Shown: in pieces, positions 54,119-62,935 of the stretch | How positions within the stretch are numbered: position 1 is the first letter of the stretch | How the letters are laid out: every line of letters begins with the position of its first letter | Origin: Allopusillimonas soli | GTDB taxonomy: Bacteria > Pseudomonadota > Gammaproteobacteria > Burkholderiales > Burkholderiaceae_B | Assembly: GCF_004153445.1 (NCBI RefSeq) | Contig: NZ_SDQC01000002.1 | Coordinates: 248,001 to 312,000, forward strand | Length of the DNA stretch: 64,000 nt | Reading direction: 5' to 3' | Position numbers and translations under genes: made by a program | Notes under the pieces: model-generated | The model's database searches: none | Told to the model about the DNA's origin: nothing | What the model saw: the letters and a program-made list of their open reading frames with translations, nothing else

Positions 54119-54697
54119 ATGGCTCTCATCATAGCTGCTCGCTTCGATACCTTCGATACGGCCCAGGCAGCCGCAGCCCAGCTTATGGATGGAGGGATCG
54201 CGGCGGGGGATCTTCATACTTTCTTTGTCAATCCGGCCGGCAGTCATGACCGCTATCCGCTGGGCGGCGACCAGGTGTTCGACCCGGCATCCGAAGGCGG
54301 CTCAGTGGGCGCGCTGGGCGGCGCTGCGCTGATAGGCATCATTGGCGCCTGTGTGGGCGCCGTCGTGGGATATGCATTCGGCTCGTCGACCATAGGCATT
54401 ATCGGTGGCGCTGGGGTGGGCGCCTATGTCGGCTCGCTGGCGGGTGCCATGCGCATGATAGGACGCAAGCGGCCCGACCGCAGCCTGCGTGAGCGTGAGA
54501 TTGCCAAGGCTTCGGAGGGACGGCCTTCGGGCGTACTGCTGGCTGTTCATGTAGAAGCGGCCGACGCAACACGTATTGCGCGCATATTGCGCGATGCCGG
54601 TGGCCAGGAAGTGGAGCGCGCGCAAGGGCGCTGGGAGAACGGAACTTGGCGCGACTTCGATCCGCTGGCCAGCCCCGATCTCGAAAAAGGCGTTTAA
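54119..54697 (+). CDS. Glycine-zipper protein of unknown function
   Basis: This 192-residue protein has a soluble N-terminal ferredoxin-like part (IIAARFDTFDTAQAAAAQLM), a central Gly/Ala zipper of about 60 residues (GGSVGALGGAALIGIIGACV and on) that probably inserts in a membrane, and a C-terminal part with VLLAVHVEAADATRIARIL that looks like a second copy of the N-terminal fold. AAGGAGAGGGG precedes the ATG. The layout recalls general-stress membrane proteins; no specific function can be named. Confidence 0.65.
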   Translation: MALIIAARFDTFDTAQAAAAQLMDGGIAAGDLHTFFVNPAGSHDRYPLGGDQVFDPASEGGSVGALGGAALIGIIGACVGAVVGYAFGSSTIGIIGGAGVGAYVGSLAGAMRMIGRKRPDRSLREREIAKASEGRPSGVLLAVHVEAADATRIARILRDAGGQEVERAQGRWENGTWRDFDPLASPDLEKGV

Positions 54698-54769
54698 CCG
54701 GCAACCAGCCGCTTGCGCGCCAGTCGCCGGGGCGAGCCGATTGATGTATCGGCTGGCGGCATCGTGCTT

Positions 54770-55102
54770 TTACTGGTTGCCGATATCGATATCGTAATCA
54801 ACCGTCTTGACGCCTTGTACCTGGCGCGCTGCCTGGACAGCATTTTGCGCCGCCATCTGGTCATCCACGCGACCGCGCAGCTTCACGACACCGTCCTGCG
54901 TGCTTACCTGGAGATTGTCGGCATCAACGCCAGGCACGCCCATGATTGCCGTCTGCACATTTGTGTTGATGGTCGCATCATCGGTATAGGCCGCCGTCGA
55001 GGCCGCGGTTGAACTTTGCATGCTGGTGTCGTGCGCACAAGCGGCCAAGCCGGCGGCAAGTGCGGCCACTGCCAGGCAGCGGGATATACGGGACTGGAAC
55101 AT
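54770..55102 (-). CDS. BON domain lipoprotein (OsmY/DolP-like)
   Basis: This 110-residue envelope lipoprotein has a signal with lipobox GLAAC at residues 18-22, then a Ser/Thr-rich linker and a single BON domain (TINTNVQTAIMG, then NLQVSTQDGVVKLRGRV). BON domains bind phospholipid membranes, and relatives are induced by osmotic or envelope stress. GGAGGTATT directly precedes the ATG at 55102, which decides the start among two upstream options. Confidence 0.85.
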   Translation of the reverse strand: MFQSRISRCLAVAALAAGLAACAHDTSMQSSTAASTAAYTDDATINTNVQTAIMGVPGVDADNLQVSTQDGVVKLRGRVDDQMAAQNAVQAARQVQGVKTVDYDIDIGNQ

Positions 55103-55194
55103 AATACCTCCTTCCATCAATATCACGGCCCTGCGCAACGCAGGGGACTGTCATTTCTCAGCAAACAGTATGCCGCAACATGGCTTGAAATACG

Positions 55195-55223
55195 TTGAAA
55201 TGGCTTGGAATGTGATCTATTAC
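55195..55223 (+). promoter_or_regulatory. Candidate promoter of the RND pump operon
   Basis: TTGAAA (55195-55200) and TATTAC (55218-55223) are spaced exactly 17 bases apart, about 95 bases before the adaptor gene. A near-perfect direct repeat (TGGCTTGAAA at 55181-55190 and TGGCTTGGAA at 55201-55210, 20 bases apart) covers the -35 region and spacer and may be a repressor site. No regulator gene is adjacent. Confidence 0.5.
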
Positions 55224-55318
55224 GGGTTTTCCCTTTATACTCACGCTTTGCCCAACAACCAGAAGCAACGCAGCGCCGCCCTGGACACGGAAAGGGGCCG
55301 TGCTGTACAGGAGCCATA

Positions 55319-56629
55319 ATGCCGAACCTTCGTCTGCCGTCGCGGCAGCAAGTACGCGCTGTAATTTTTCTCACATTTTTATCTTCACTGTTTCTGCTGG
55401 CCAGTTGCGGCGATAAAGAACAGGGGAAACAAGGCGCTCCCAAAGTCCCCGTCAGCGTCATCACCGTTCAGCCCAAGCCAACCAAGGTATTCATCGATCT
55501 TCCCGGCCGCGTGGACGCCGTGAAGGATGCGCAGATCCGCGCCCGTGTGACAGGCATTGTCGAGGAAATCAACTTCGAGCAGGGCAGCGACGTCAAGGAA
55601 GGCCAACTGCTGTTTACCATCGACCCTGCACCTTATATTGCGGCGCGCGATCAGGCGGCGGCGCAGTTGAAGCAGGCACAGGCCGACGTGCGCAGCGCCA
55701 AGCTGCTGGCCGAGCGCTATGCCAAGCTGGTCAAGGCCAATGCCGTGAGCCGGCAGGAGTATGACAATGCGCTGGCAGCGGCAAACCAGGGCGAGGCGGC
55801 GGTGGCTGCGGCCAAGGCCAATCTTCAGGCTGCGGAAATCAATCTGGGATACACAAAGGTCACTTCGCCAATTGATGGCCGCATTGGCGAATCGTTGGTC
55901 ACCGAGGGCGCTCTGGTCAGCGCGTCTTCCGCAACCGAAATGGCTGTTGTCCAGCAACTGGATGCCGTCTATGTGGATGTCACGCGTTCCACCGCGCAGC
56001 TCATGCGGCTGCGCAAGGCGCAGGCCAACGGCGAGCTGACGCAGTCGGACGATGGGGCCGCGCTGGCTCAGGTGGTGCTGGACGATGGCAGCGTCTACAA
56101 GCACGACGGCAAGCTTCTGTTTTCGGGAGTCAGCGTCGACCCCACCACCGGCCAGGTTACCTTGCGCGCAAAGTTCGACAACCCTGAGCATATTCTGCTG
56201 CCTGGCATGTATGTGCGTGTGCGCCTGCTGCAAGGCGTGGATGAAAAGGCGCTGATCGTGCCTCAGCAAGCCATACAGCGGACCGCAGACGGCCTGAACA
56301 CATTGATGGTGGTCAAGGAAGGCAAGGTGGCGTCGGTGGCTGTGGAGGTGGGCTCCCGCGTTCCCGAGGGTTCCATTATCTTCAAGGGTCTCAACCCGGG
56401 AGACCAGGTGATCGTGGAAGGCTTCCAGAAGATAGGTCCGGGAGCGGCCGTGCAAGCCGTACCTTGGGAACCGGGTAAAAAAGATGAGCAGGGCAAACCC
56501 GGCGCACCGGGCAAACCGGGTGAAGCGGGCAAACCGGACGCGCAGCAAGGCGCGAAACCCGAGAACGGCAAGCAGGCGTCGCCTGCGCCGGCGGGCGATG
56601 CGCCCGCCGACGCGGACAAAAAGGGCTGA
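55319..56629 (+). CDS. acrA: RND efflux periplasmic adaptor (AcrA/MexA type)
   Basis: This 436-residue membrane-fusion lipoprotein links the inner-membrane pump to the outer-membrane channel. It has a lipobox LLASC at about residues 26-30. The biotinyl-lipoyl halves are VDAVKDAQIRARVTGIVEEI and NLGYTKVTSPIDGRIGESLV, on either side of an Ala/Gln/Lys-rich coiled-coil hairpin (about 110-175). Beta-barrel and membrane-proximal domains follow. The last ~50 residues are unusual: a Gly-Pro-Lys-rich, collagen-like repeat (GKPGAPGKPGEAGKPD) and an Ala/Pro tail. The ATG at 55319 has CAGGAGCC before it. It is first in an operon with acrB and oprM. Confidence 0.93.
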   Translation: MPNLRLPSRQQVRAVIFLTFLSSLFLLASCGDKEQGKQGAPKVPVSVITVQPKPTKVFIDLPGRVDAVKDAQIRARVTGIVEEINFEQGSDVKEGQLLFTIDPAPYIAARDQAAAQLKQAQADVRSAKLLAERYAKLVKANAVSRQEYDNALAAANQGEAAVAAAKANLQAAEINLGYTKVTSPIDGRIGESLVTEGALVSASSATEMAVVQQLDAVYVDVTRSTAQLMRLRKAQANGELTQSDDGAALAQVVLDDGSVYKHDGKLLFSGVSVDPTTGQVTLRAKFDNPEHILLPGMYVRVRLLQGVDEKALIVPQQAIQRTADGLNTLMVVKEGKVASVAVEVGSRVPEGSIIFKGLNPGDQVIVEGFQKIGPGAAVQAVPWEPGKKDEQGKPGAPGKPGEAGKPDAQQGAKPENGKQASPAPAGDAPADADKKG

Positions 56630-56691
56630 CCCTGCCATGCCACGCGGGCTCAAGAGGCCCGCGGCTTTCATGCATAAAGAAGTGAGCACAC

Positions 56692-59600
56692 ATGCCACAG
56701 TTTTTTATTGATCGTCCAATTTTTGCCTGGGTCGTTGCCTTGGGCATCACGCTGGCGGGCTTGCTGGCCATCCCCAACATGCCGGTGTCGCAATACCCCG
56801 AAGTCGCGCCCACCACGATCAGCATCCAGGCCACCTATCCCGGTGCCACCGCGGAAGACGTCGCAACCACGGTCGCATCGGTGATCGAGAACGAGCTCAA
56901 CGGCGCCAAGGGCCTGCTGTACTACGAATCGGTCAGTGATTCATACGGCATGGCGCAAATCGACGTGACCTTCGCGCCCGGCACAGACCCCGATCTGGCC
57001 CAGGTTGATGTGCAGAATCGTATTTCAAACATCACGTCCAAGTTGCCGCAGGCTGTCACGCAGCAGGGCTTGAGCGTCACGCAGGCGAATACAGGCTTTC
57101 TGCTGGTCGTGGCCGTATCGTCCACCGACGGCACGCTTGACCAGACTGCCCTCGCGGACTACATCACGCGCAATATCCAGAACCCCATATCGCGGGTGCC
57201 GGGTGTCGGCAACTTCCAGCTGTTCGCGGCGCAGCGCGCAATGCGCATCTGGATAGATCCCGACAAGCTCAGGGGCTACAACCTCAGCCCTTCTGAGGTC
57301 AACAATGCCATATCGAGCCAGAACGTGCTCGTGTCAGGCGGTATCCTTGGCGCCCCGCCCAATCCGGATTCGAATCGTGTATCGGCACCCATTGTCGTCA
57401 ATGGTCAGCTATCCACGGTGGAGGAGTTCGGCAATATCGTGCTGCGGGCCAATGTCGACGGCTCCGCGGTCAAGCTCAAGGATGTGGCGCGCATAGAGGT
57501 CGGATCGGACAACTATCAATTTGGCGCCCGGCTCAACGGCAAGCCCACCGCGGCATTCGCCATTGCGCTCGCGCCCGGCGCCAATGCGCTGTCGACAGCA
57601 GAAGGTATCAAGGCGAAGATGGAGGAGTTGTCCAAGTTCTTCCCGGACAACATCACCTATTCCATACCCTACGATACGTCGCCCTATGTGGAGATATCGA
57701 TCGAGCAGGTGGTTCACACGCTGTTCGAGGCTATGGTGCTTGTGTTCGTGGTCATGTTCGTGTTCCTCCAGAACGTGCGCTATACGCTGATTCCGGCTTT
57801 GGTGGTGCCGGTGGCCATGATGGGGGCATTTGCCGTCATGCTTGCGCTGGGCTTCTCCATCAATGTGCTGACCATGTTTGCCATGGTGCTGGCCATCGGG
57901 ATTCTGGTGGACGATGCCATTGTGGTGGTCGAGAACGTCGAGCGCATCATGGTGGAGGAGGGCCTGCCGCCCAAGGAGGCCACACGCAAGGCCATGCCGC
58001 AGATAAGCGGCGCCATTGTGGGCATTACGCTGGTACTGACTTCAGTATTCCTGCCGCTGGCCTTCATGTCGGGTTCCGTGGGCATCATCTACCGGCAGTT
58101 TGCGGTGGCCATGGCGGTTTCCATCATGTTCTCCGGCTTCCTGGCGCTGTCATTCACGCCGGCGCTGTGCGCCACGCTGCTCAAGCCCATCCCGAAAGGC
58201 CATCATGCCACGAAGAAAGGGTTTTTCGGCTGGTTCAACCGGGGTTTCGAACGCACCACCAACAAATATCAGGGCTGGGTTGGCCGCAGCCTGCACCGCG
58301 GCGGCCGCCTGATGTTCGTGTACCTGTTGCTGGTTGTGGTGCTGGGCGTGTTGTATTTCCGGCTGCCCACGTCGTTCCTGCCCGAGGAAGACCAAGGCTA
58401 CATCATCGCCAATATCGAGCTGCCGGCGGGTTCGTCGGCCAACCGCACGGTTGATGTGATCAAGCAGGTCGAAAAATTCTTCATGGACCAGCCACAGGTC
58501 CAGGACATCGTGGCGGTCCAAGGCTTCAGCTTCAACGGTAATGGCCTGAATGCCGCCATTGCCTTTGTTCCGCTGAAGGATTTTTCCGAACGAAAGGGCG
58601 AGGAGAACTCGGCCCAGGCACTGGCGAACAAGGCTATCGGGAATCTGCTGTTCGGCATTCCCGATGCCATGGTGTTTTCCGTCGTACCGCCGGCCATCTC
58701 CTCGCTGGGCAATGCCTCCGGCTTCGATCTGCGCCTGGAAGACCGGGGTGGCCTGGGACACGATGCGCTGCAGGCCGCTGCGGGCCAACTGCTGCAATTG
58801 GCCGCCAAGAGTCCGGTGCTGGCGGATACACGCATCACTGGGTTAGCTGGCGGCAAGCAGCTCAAGCTGACCATCGATCGCAACAAGGCTGCCGCGCTGG
58901 GCGTAAACTTTTCCGAAGCGGCCCAGCTCATTTCCTCTTCGCTGGGTTCGGCCTACCTGGGCAATTTCACCAATCAGGGCTGGGTGCAGAACATATGGGT
59001 TCAGGCCGAGGCCGAGGATCGCATGACGCCCGAGGACATCCTCAAGCTCAATGCACGCAACAATGACGGCAAGATGGTTCCCCTGTCCTCCTTCGTGTCG
59101 CTGGATTGGGATACAGGACCGGTGCAGGTCGTTCGCTACAACAGCTATGAAACAATACGCATAGGCGGCTCGGCGGCGCCGGGCTATTCCTCAGGCGAGG
59201 CCATGCAGGAGATGGAACGGCTGGTCGGACAGCTACCCGCCGGCATAGGCTACGAGTGGACCGGCCTGTCCTATCAGGAGATCCAGGCGGGCAGCCAGTC
59301 GCTGATTCTCATGGGCCTGTCCATCCTGGTGGTGTTCATGGTGCTGGCCGCATTGTATGAAAGCTGGGCCATTCCGCTCTCGGTCATGCTTGCAGTGCCT
59401 TTGGGCATGCTGGGCGCTGTTGCCTTGATCTCGCTCATGGGCATGTCCAATGACGTGTACTTCCAGGTCGGCATGGTGACGGTCATCGGTCTTGCGGCGA
59501 AGAACGCCATCTTGATCGTGGAGTTTGCCAAGGATCTCTATGCGCAGGGAGGAAGCATTCTCGACGCAACGGTGCAGGCGGCGCGTCTGCGCTTCAGGCC

Positions 59601-59922
59601 CATTCTCATGACCTCGTTTGCCTTTATTCTTGGCGTGGTGCCGCTGGCTATCGCCACAGGCGCCGGTGCGGCCAGCCAGAATGCCGTCGGCTTGGGCGTG
59701 TTGGGTGGCATGTTGGCAGCAACGCCGCTGGCCGTGCTGTTTGTGCCGGTATTCTTCGTTGTGGTGCTCACGCTGTTCAAGACCCGTCCCAAGGTGTTTG
59801 GCGATCACGGTATGCCGGCGCCGGCCGCACACGATGCATCCCACGCCGCAGAAGGGGCCGCAGCAGCAAAAGATGCGGACACCCAAGCCAAGCCCGGTCA
59901 CAACAGTGGGGAAAAAGAATGA
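56692..59922 (+). CDS. acrB: RND efflux pump inner-membrane transporter (AcrB/MexB, HAE1 type)
   Basis: This 1076-residue proton-driven trimeric drug exporter starts MPQFFIDRPIFAWVVALGIT, the typical first helix. It has the HAE1 twin-Asp helix IGILVDDAIVVVENVERI near residue 402 for proton relay, and the second half repeats the layout (helix VIGLAAKNAILIVEFAKD near 940 with the relay Lys). Two large periplasmic loops with the drug pocket lie between helices 1-2 and 7-8. The C-terminal ~45 residues are an Ala/Lys/Asp-rich cytosolic tail. The stop overlaps the next start by 4 bases. Confidence 0.96.
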   Translation: MPQFFIDRPIFAWVVALGITLAGLLAIPNMPVSQYPEVAPTTISIQATYPGATAEDVATTVASVIENELNGAKGLLYYESVSDSYGMAQIDVTFAPGTDPDLAQVDVQNRISNITSKLPQAVTQQGLSVTQANTGFLLVVAVSSTDGTLDQTALADYITRNIQNPISRVPGVGNFQLFAAQRAMRIWIDPDKLRGYNLSPSEVNNAISSQNVLVSGGILGAPPNPDSNRVSAPIVVNGQLSTVEEFGNIVLRANVDGSAVKLKDVARIEVGSDNYQFGARLNGKPTAAFAIALAPGANALSTAEGIKAKMEELSKFFPDNITYSIPYDTSPYVEISIEQVVHTLFEAMVLVFVVMFVFLQNVRYTLIPALVVPVAMMGAFAVMLALGFSINVLTMFAMVLAIGILVDDAIVVVENVERIMVEEGLPPKEATRKAMPQISGAIVGITLVLTSVFLPLAFMSGSVGIIYRQFAVAMAVSIMFSGFLALSFTPALCATLLKPIPKGHHATKKGFFGWFNRGFERTTNKYQGWVGRSLHRGGRLMFVYLLLVVVLGVLYFRLPTSFLPEEDQGYIIANIELPAGSSANRTVDVIKQVEKFFMDQPQVQDIVAVQGFSFNGNGLNAAIAFVPLKDFSERKGEENSAQALANKAIGNLLFGIPDAMVFSVVPPAISSLGNASGFDLRLEDRGGLGHDALQAAAGQLLQLAAKSPVLADTRITGLAGGKQLKLTIDRNKAAALGVNFSEAAQLISSSLGSAYLGNFTNQGWVQNIWVQAEAEDRMTPEDILKLNARNNDGKMVPLSSFVSLDWDTGPVQVVRYNSYETIRIGGSAAPGYSSGEAMQEMERLVGQLPAGIGYEWTGLSYQEIQAGSQSLILMGLSILVVFMVLAALYESWAIPLSVMLAVPLGMLGAVALISLMGMSNDVYFQVGMVTVIGLAAKNAILIVEFAKDLYAQGGSILDATVQAARLRFRPILMTSFAFILGVVPLAIATGAGAASQNAVGLGVLGGMLAATPLAVLFVPVFFVVVLTLFKTRPKVFGDHGMPAPAAHDASHAAEGAAAAKDADTQAKPGHNSGEKE

Positions 59923-61478
59923 CAGACCGACAAACTAGCCTGAAAGCGCCCGCAAAGGCCATGGCTGCGCGGCGTGCCCTGGCGCCCGCACTGCTGGCGC
60001 TGGCACTTGCGGGCTGCTCGTTTGCACCCGATTATCACCGTCCGGCAGCGCCGGTCCCGGGCCAATACCCCGACAGCGATGCAGTGTCCAATACCGGCCC
60101 GCGCAGCGCCCATGCCGTGGCGCCCCAGATCGCCTATAGCGCCAATCTGGGTTGGAGCGAGTTTTTCACCGATCCACGCCTGCAGGCCATGATACGGCTT
60201 GCCTTAGCCAACAACCGCGACATGCGTATTGCAGTCCAGCGAGTCGAGGAAGCGCGCGCGCAATACGGCATAGCGCGCAGCGATCTTTTTCCGACCATAG
60301 GCGCCGCCGCAAGTGAGCAGGCCACCCGCTATCCCGAAAACCTTCGGATGGGCGGCGCCGATTCGCAAAGCGTGTCCCGCACCTATACCGCGGGCATAGG
60401 CATGACCTCCTTCGAGATCGATTTCTTCGGCCGGCTACGCAACCTGAGCCAGGCCGCGTTCGAACAATACCTCTCGACGGCCCAGGCGCGCCGCACTGTG
60501 CACATCAATCTGGTGGCGCAAGTGGCCGAAGCCTATTTCCGGCTGCGCACGGCCGAGCAGTTGCTGACCTTGAGCGATAGTACGCTGCGCGCGCGCGAGG
60601 CAACCATGCAGCTCGTGCAGGCGCGCTACGACGGCGGTGTGGCGTCGGCGCTGGACTTGAATCAGGCGCGCGGCCAGCTTGAAACCGTACGCTCGGATCA
60701 ACAGGCACTACGGCGCAGCAAGGCCCAGGCGCAGAATGCGCTGCGTCTTCTGCTGGGAACGCAGCCACCCGCCAATCTGCCCGAACCTGCACCATTCAGC
60801 CATGATCAGGTGCTTGCCGCCATACCTGTTGGACTGCCGTCCGACCTGCTGGAACGTCGTCCGGATATCATGGGCGCCGAAAATGTTCTGCGCGCAGCCA
60901 ATGCGAATATCGGCGCTGCCCGGGCGGCTTTTTTCCCGAACATTTCCATTACCGGCCTGCTTGGCTTCGCGAGCGTGGAGCTTGGAGGATTGTTCAGTGG
61001 ATCACAACGATACTGGCAATTCTCTCCCCAGCTCCAGACGCCTATTTTTGCCGGCGGCGGCCTGCAATCGAACCTAGATCTGGCCAAGGTGCGCAAGAAT
61101 ATTGCCGTAGCCGAATACGAGAAGACCATTCAGACCGCATTCCGGGAAGTGGCTGACGCCCTTGCCGGAGAAGCAACCTATGCTGAGCAGCTGGATGCGC
61201 TGCGTGCGCTCGAGAAATCATCCATGGAATCGCTCCGGCTGGCGGAGCTTCGGTACGAAACAGGCATAGACAGTTTTCTACAGGTGCAGAATGCGCAAGT
61301 CACGCTCTATGCGACGCAGCAGCAGTTCCTGCAGACCGGCATGGATTCTCTGCTGAACCGTGTCGAACTGTACAAGGCGCTGGGCGGTGGTTGGCTGGAG
61401 GCATCCGCTCACCCGCAAGTCGAACCGGTGGATGCAATACGCGGCGAAGCGCAAGGCAGCAATCCAACGCCGCCTTAG
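59919..61478 (+). CDS. oprM: RND efflux outer-membrane channel lipoprotein (OprM/NodT)
   Basis: This trimeric outer-membrane channel of 519 residues has a lipobox LALAGC at about residues 26-31, followed by SFAPDYHRPAAPVPGQY, a typical NodT start. The two repeats of the TolC-type fold are visible, each with a long helical hairpin and a beta strand pair (DPRLQAMIRLALANNRDMRI, and LRAANANIGAARAAFFPNIS). ATGA overlap with acrB shows translational coupling. It completes the tripartite pump. Confidence 0.94.
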   Translation: MTDRQTSLKAPAKAMAARRALAPALLALALAGCSFAPDYHRPAAPVPGQYPDSDAVSNTGPRSAHAVAPQIAYSANLGWSEFFTDPRLQAMIRLALANNRDMRIAVQRVEEARAQYGIARSDLFPTIGAAASEQATRYPENLRMGGADSQSVSRTYTAGIGMTSFEIDFFGRLRNLSQAAFEQYLSTAQARRTVHINLVAQVAEAYFRLRTAEQLLTLSDSTLRAREATMQLVQARYDGGVASALDLNQARGQLETVRSDQQALRRSKAQAQNALRLLLGTQPPANLPEPAPFSHDQVLAAIPVGLPSDLLERRPDIMGAENVLRAANANIGAARAAFFPNISITGLLGFASVELGGLFSGSQRYWQFSPQLQTPIFAGGGLQSNLDLAKVRKNIAVAEYEKTIQTAFREVADALAGEATYAEQLDALRALEKSSMESLRLAELRYETGIDSFLQVQNAQVTLYATQQQFLQTGMDSLLNRVELYKALGGGWLEASAHPQVEPVDAIRGEAQGSNPTPP

Positions 61479-61590
61479 CGGAACGGCATCCGCGTCGGGG
61501 CGGCGTGTGTCGCCTCGACGCGCGCACGGCATGGCATAAAAAGGGATAATAGGGGAAACCCTGAACAGGAAACCTATCCCGAGGTCACGC

Positions 61591-62310
61591 ATGATAGAAC
61601 TGGGCGTCAACATAGACCACGTCGCCACCTTGCGCGAGCAGCGCCATACGCTTTACCCGGATCCCGTCGAGGCAGCCGTGCGCGCCGAAGATGCGGGGGC
61701 GGATCTGATCACGCTGCACCTGCGTGAAGATCGACGGCATATTCAGGACGCCGATGTTGCAGCCATGCGAAAAGCATTGCGCACACGCATGAACCTTGAA
61801 TGTGCAATCACGCCGGAGATGCTGGATATAGCTTGTCGCATCCGGCCCGACGATGTATGCCTGGTACCTGAAAAACGGGAAGAACTCACTACGGAAGGCG
61901 GCCTGGATGTCCAGGGCAAATTCGAACAGGTCAAGCAGGCCGTATCGCAACTGCGCGGAGCCGGCATACGTGTTTCTCTTTTCATCGATCCCGAACAGGC
62001 CCAGGTCGACGCCGCAGCGAGTGCGGGTGCCACGGTTGTCGAGCTGCATACCGGGGCTTATGCCGATGCTCGGGATGAGGCCGCTCGCGATGCCGAGCTG
62101 GTTCGTTTGCGTGCCGCCATTGCCCGGGGGCTAGGGCACGGCCTGCGCGTCAATGCAGGACACGGCCTGCATTACGACAACGTGGCGCCCATCGTCGCCT
62201 TGCCGGGTATCGCTGAACTCAACATCGGGCATGCAATTGTGGCGCGGGCCGTTTTCGATGGCATCGAAAAAGCCGTGCGCGACATGAAAGCCCTGCTGCA
62301 CAAAGGATGA
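61591..62310 (+). CDS. pdxJ: Pyridoxine 5'-phosphate synthase
   Basis: PdxJ condenses 3-amino-2-oxopropyl phosphate with 1-deoxyxylulose 5-phosphate to pyridoxine 5'-phosphate, the ring-closing step of vitamin B6 synthesis. The 239-residue TIM barrel starts [18 protein letters not shown] and has catalytic residues in [12 protein letters not shown] near residue 46, in [11 protein letters not shown] near 69 and in [11 protein letters not shown] near 188. GAGGTC precedes the ATG. It overlaps the nitroreductase gene by 4 bases. Confidence 0.96.
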   Translation: MIELGVNIDHVATLREQRHTLYPDPVEAAVRAEDAGADLITLHLREDRRHIQDADVAAMRKALRTRMNLECAITPEMLDIACRIRPDDVCLVPEKREELTTEGGLDVQGKFEQVKQAVSQLRGAGIRVSLFIDPEQAQVDAAASAGATVVELHTGAYADARDEAARDAELVRLRAAIARGLGHGLRVNAGHGLHYDNVAPIVALPGIAELNIGHAIVARAVFDGIEKAVRDMKALLHKG

Positions 62311-62888
62311 AGATGTCTGCTGAAGCTATTGATTTCCTGTTGTCTCGCCGCTCGGTCAAGTTTGTTCAGGAACCAGGGCCTTCGGGGCCTGAGCTGGCGC
62401 GCATCCTGCAGGCGGCCATGTGTGCACCGGATCACGGCCAACTGAGGCCCTGGCGCTTCTCCCTGATACGCGGATCCGCCATCGAGAAGCTGGGCGAAAA
62501 GGTGTTCGAGACCATGGCGGCTGCGGGCGTGCAGGTGCCACCCGAGAAATTGGCGGCCAACCGGCGCTGGCTTTCCCAAGTGCCGCTGCTGATTGCCGTT
62601 GCGTGCAGACTGGATCACAGCAACGCCAAGATACCGGAGCACGAACGCATGCTTGCCACGGGCGCCGCGGTCACGAACATCCTGAATGCCGCGCATATGC
62701 TGGGCTATGCCGCTTTCTGGAGCACCGGTCTGGGTACTTACGTGGACGAGGTGTCGGAAATTCTGGGCTACGACAGCCTGGATTACCGTTTCATGGGCTA
62801 TATCGCCGTGGGTACGCCCGCAGCGCCGGTGAAGGCGCCTGAGCGACCCGATTATCACCAGTTCGTCAAGGAGTGGACAGACGACTAG
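62307..62888 (+). CDS. Nitroreductase family protein (YdjA-like)
   Basis: This 193-residue FMN-dependent oxidoreductase resembles the small YdjA-type nitroreductases. FMN phosphate binding is suggested by [15 protein letters not shown] near residue 10, the [17 protein letters not shown] stretch near 38 binds the isoalloxazine, and [16 protein letters not shown] near 132 completes the site. The physiological substrate is unknown. The ATG at 62307 overlaps the pdxJ stop; a second ATG two codons later is equally possible. Coupling with pdxJ may reflect convenience rather than pathway. Confidence 0.9.
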   Translation: MKMSAEAIDFLLSRRSVKFVQEPGPSGPELARILQAAMCAPDHGQLRPWRFSLIRGSAIEKLGEKVFETMAAAGVQVPPEKLAANRRWLSQVPLLIAVACRLDHSNAKIPEHERMLATGAAVTNILNAAHMLGYAAFWSTGLGTYVDEVSEILGYDSLDYRFMGYIAVGTPAAPVKAPERPDYHQFVKEWTDD

Positions 62889-62935
62889 CGTCCAGGCAGG
62901 CATTTTGCCCGCCATCGGGGAAGGGAGAAGCAGGC

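Noticed and set aside
61494-61520. Hairpin after the RND channel gene
   Set aside because: The stem has a mismatch and no T-run follows on either strand, so it cannot be called a terminator.
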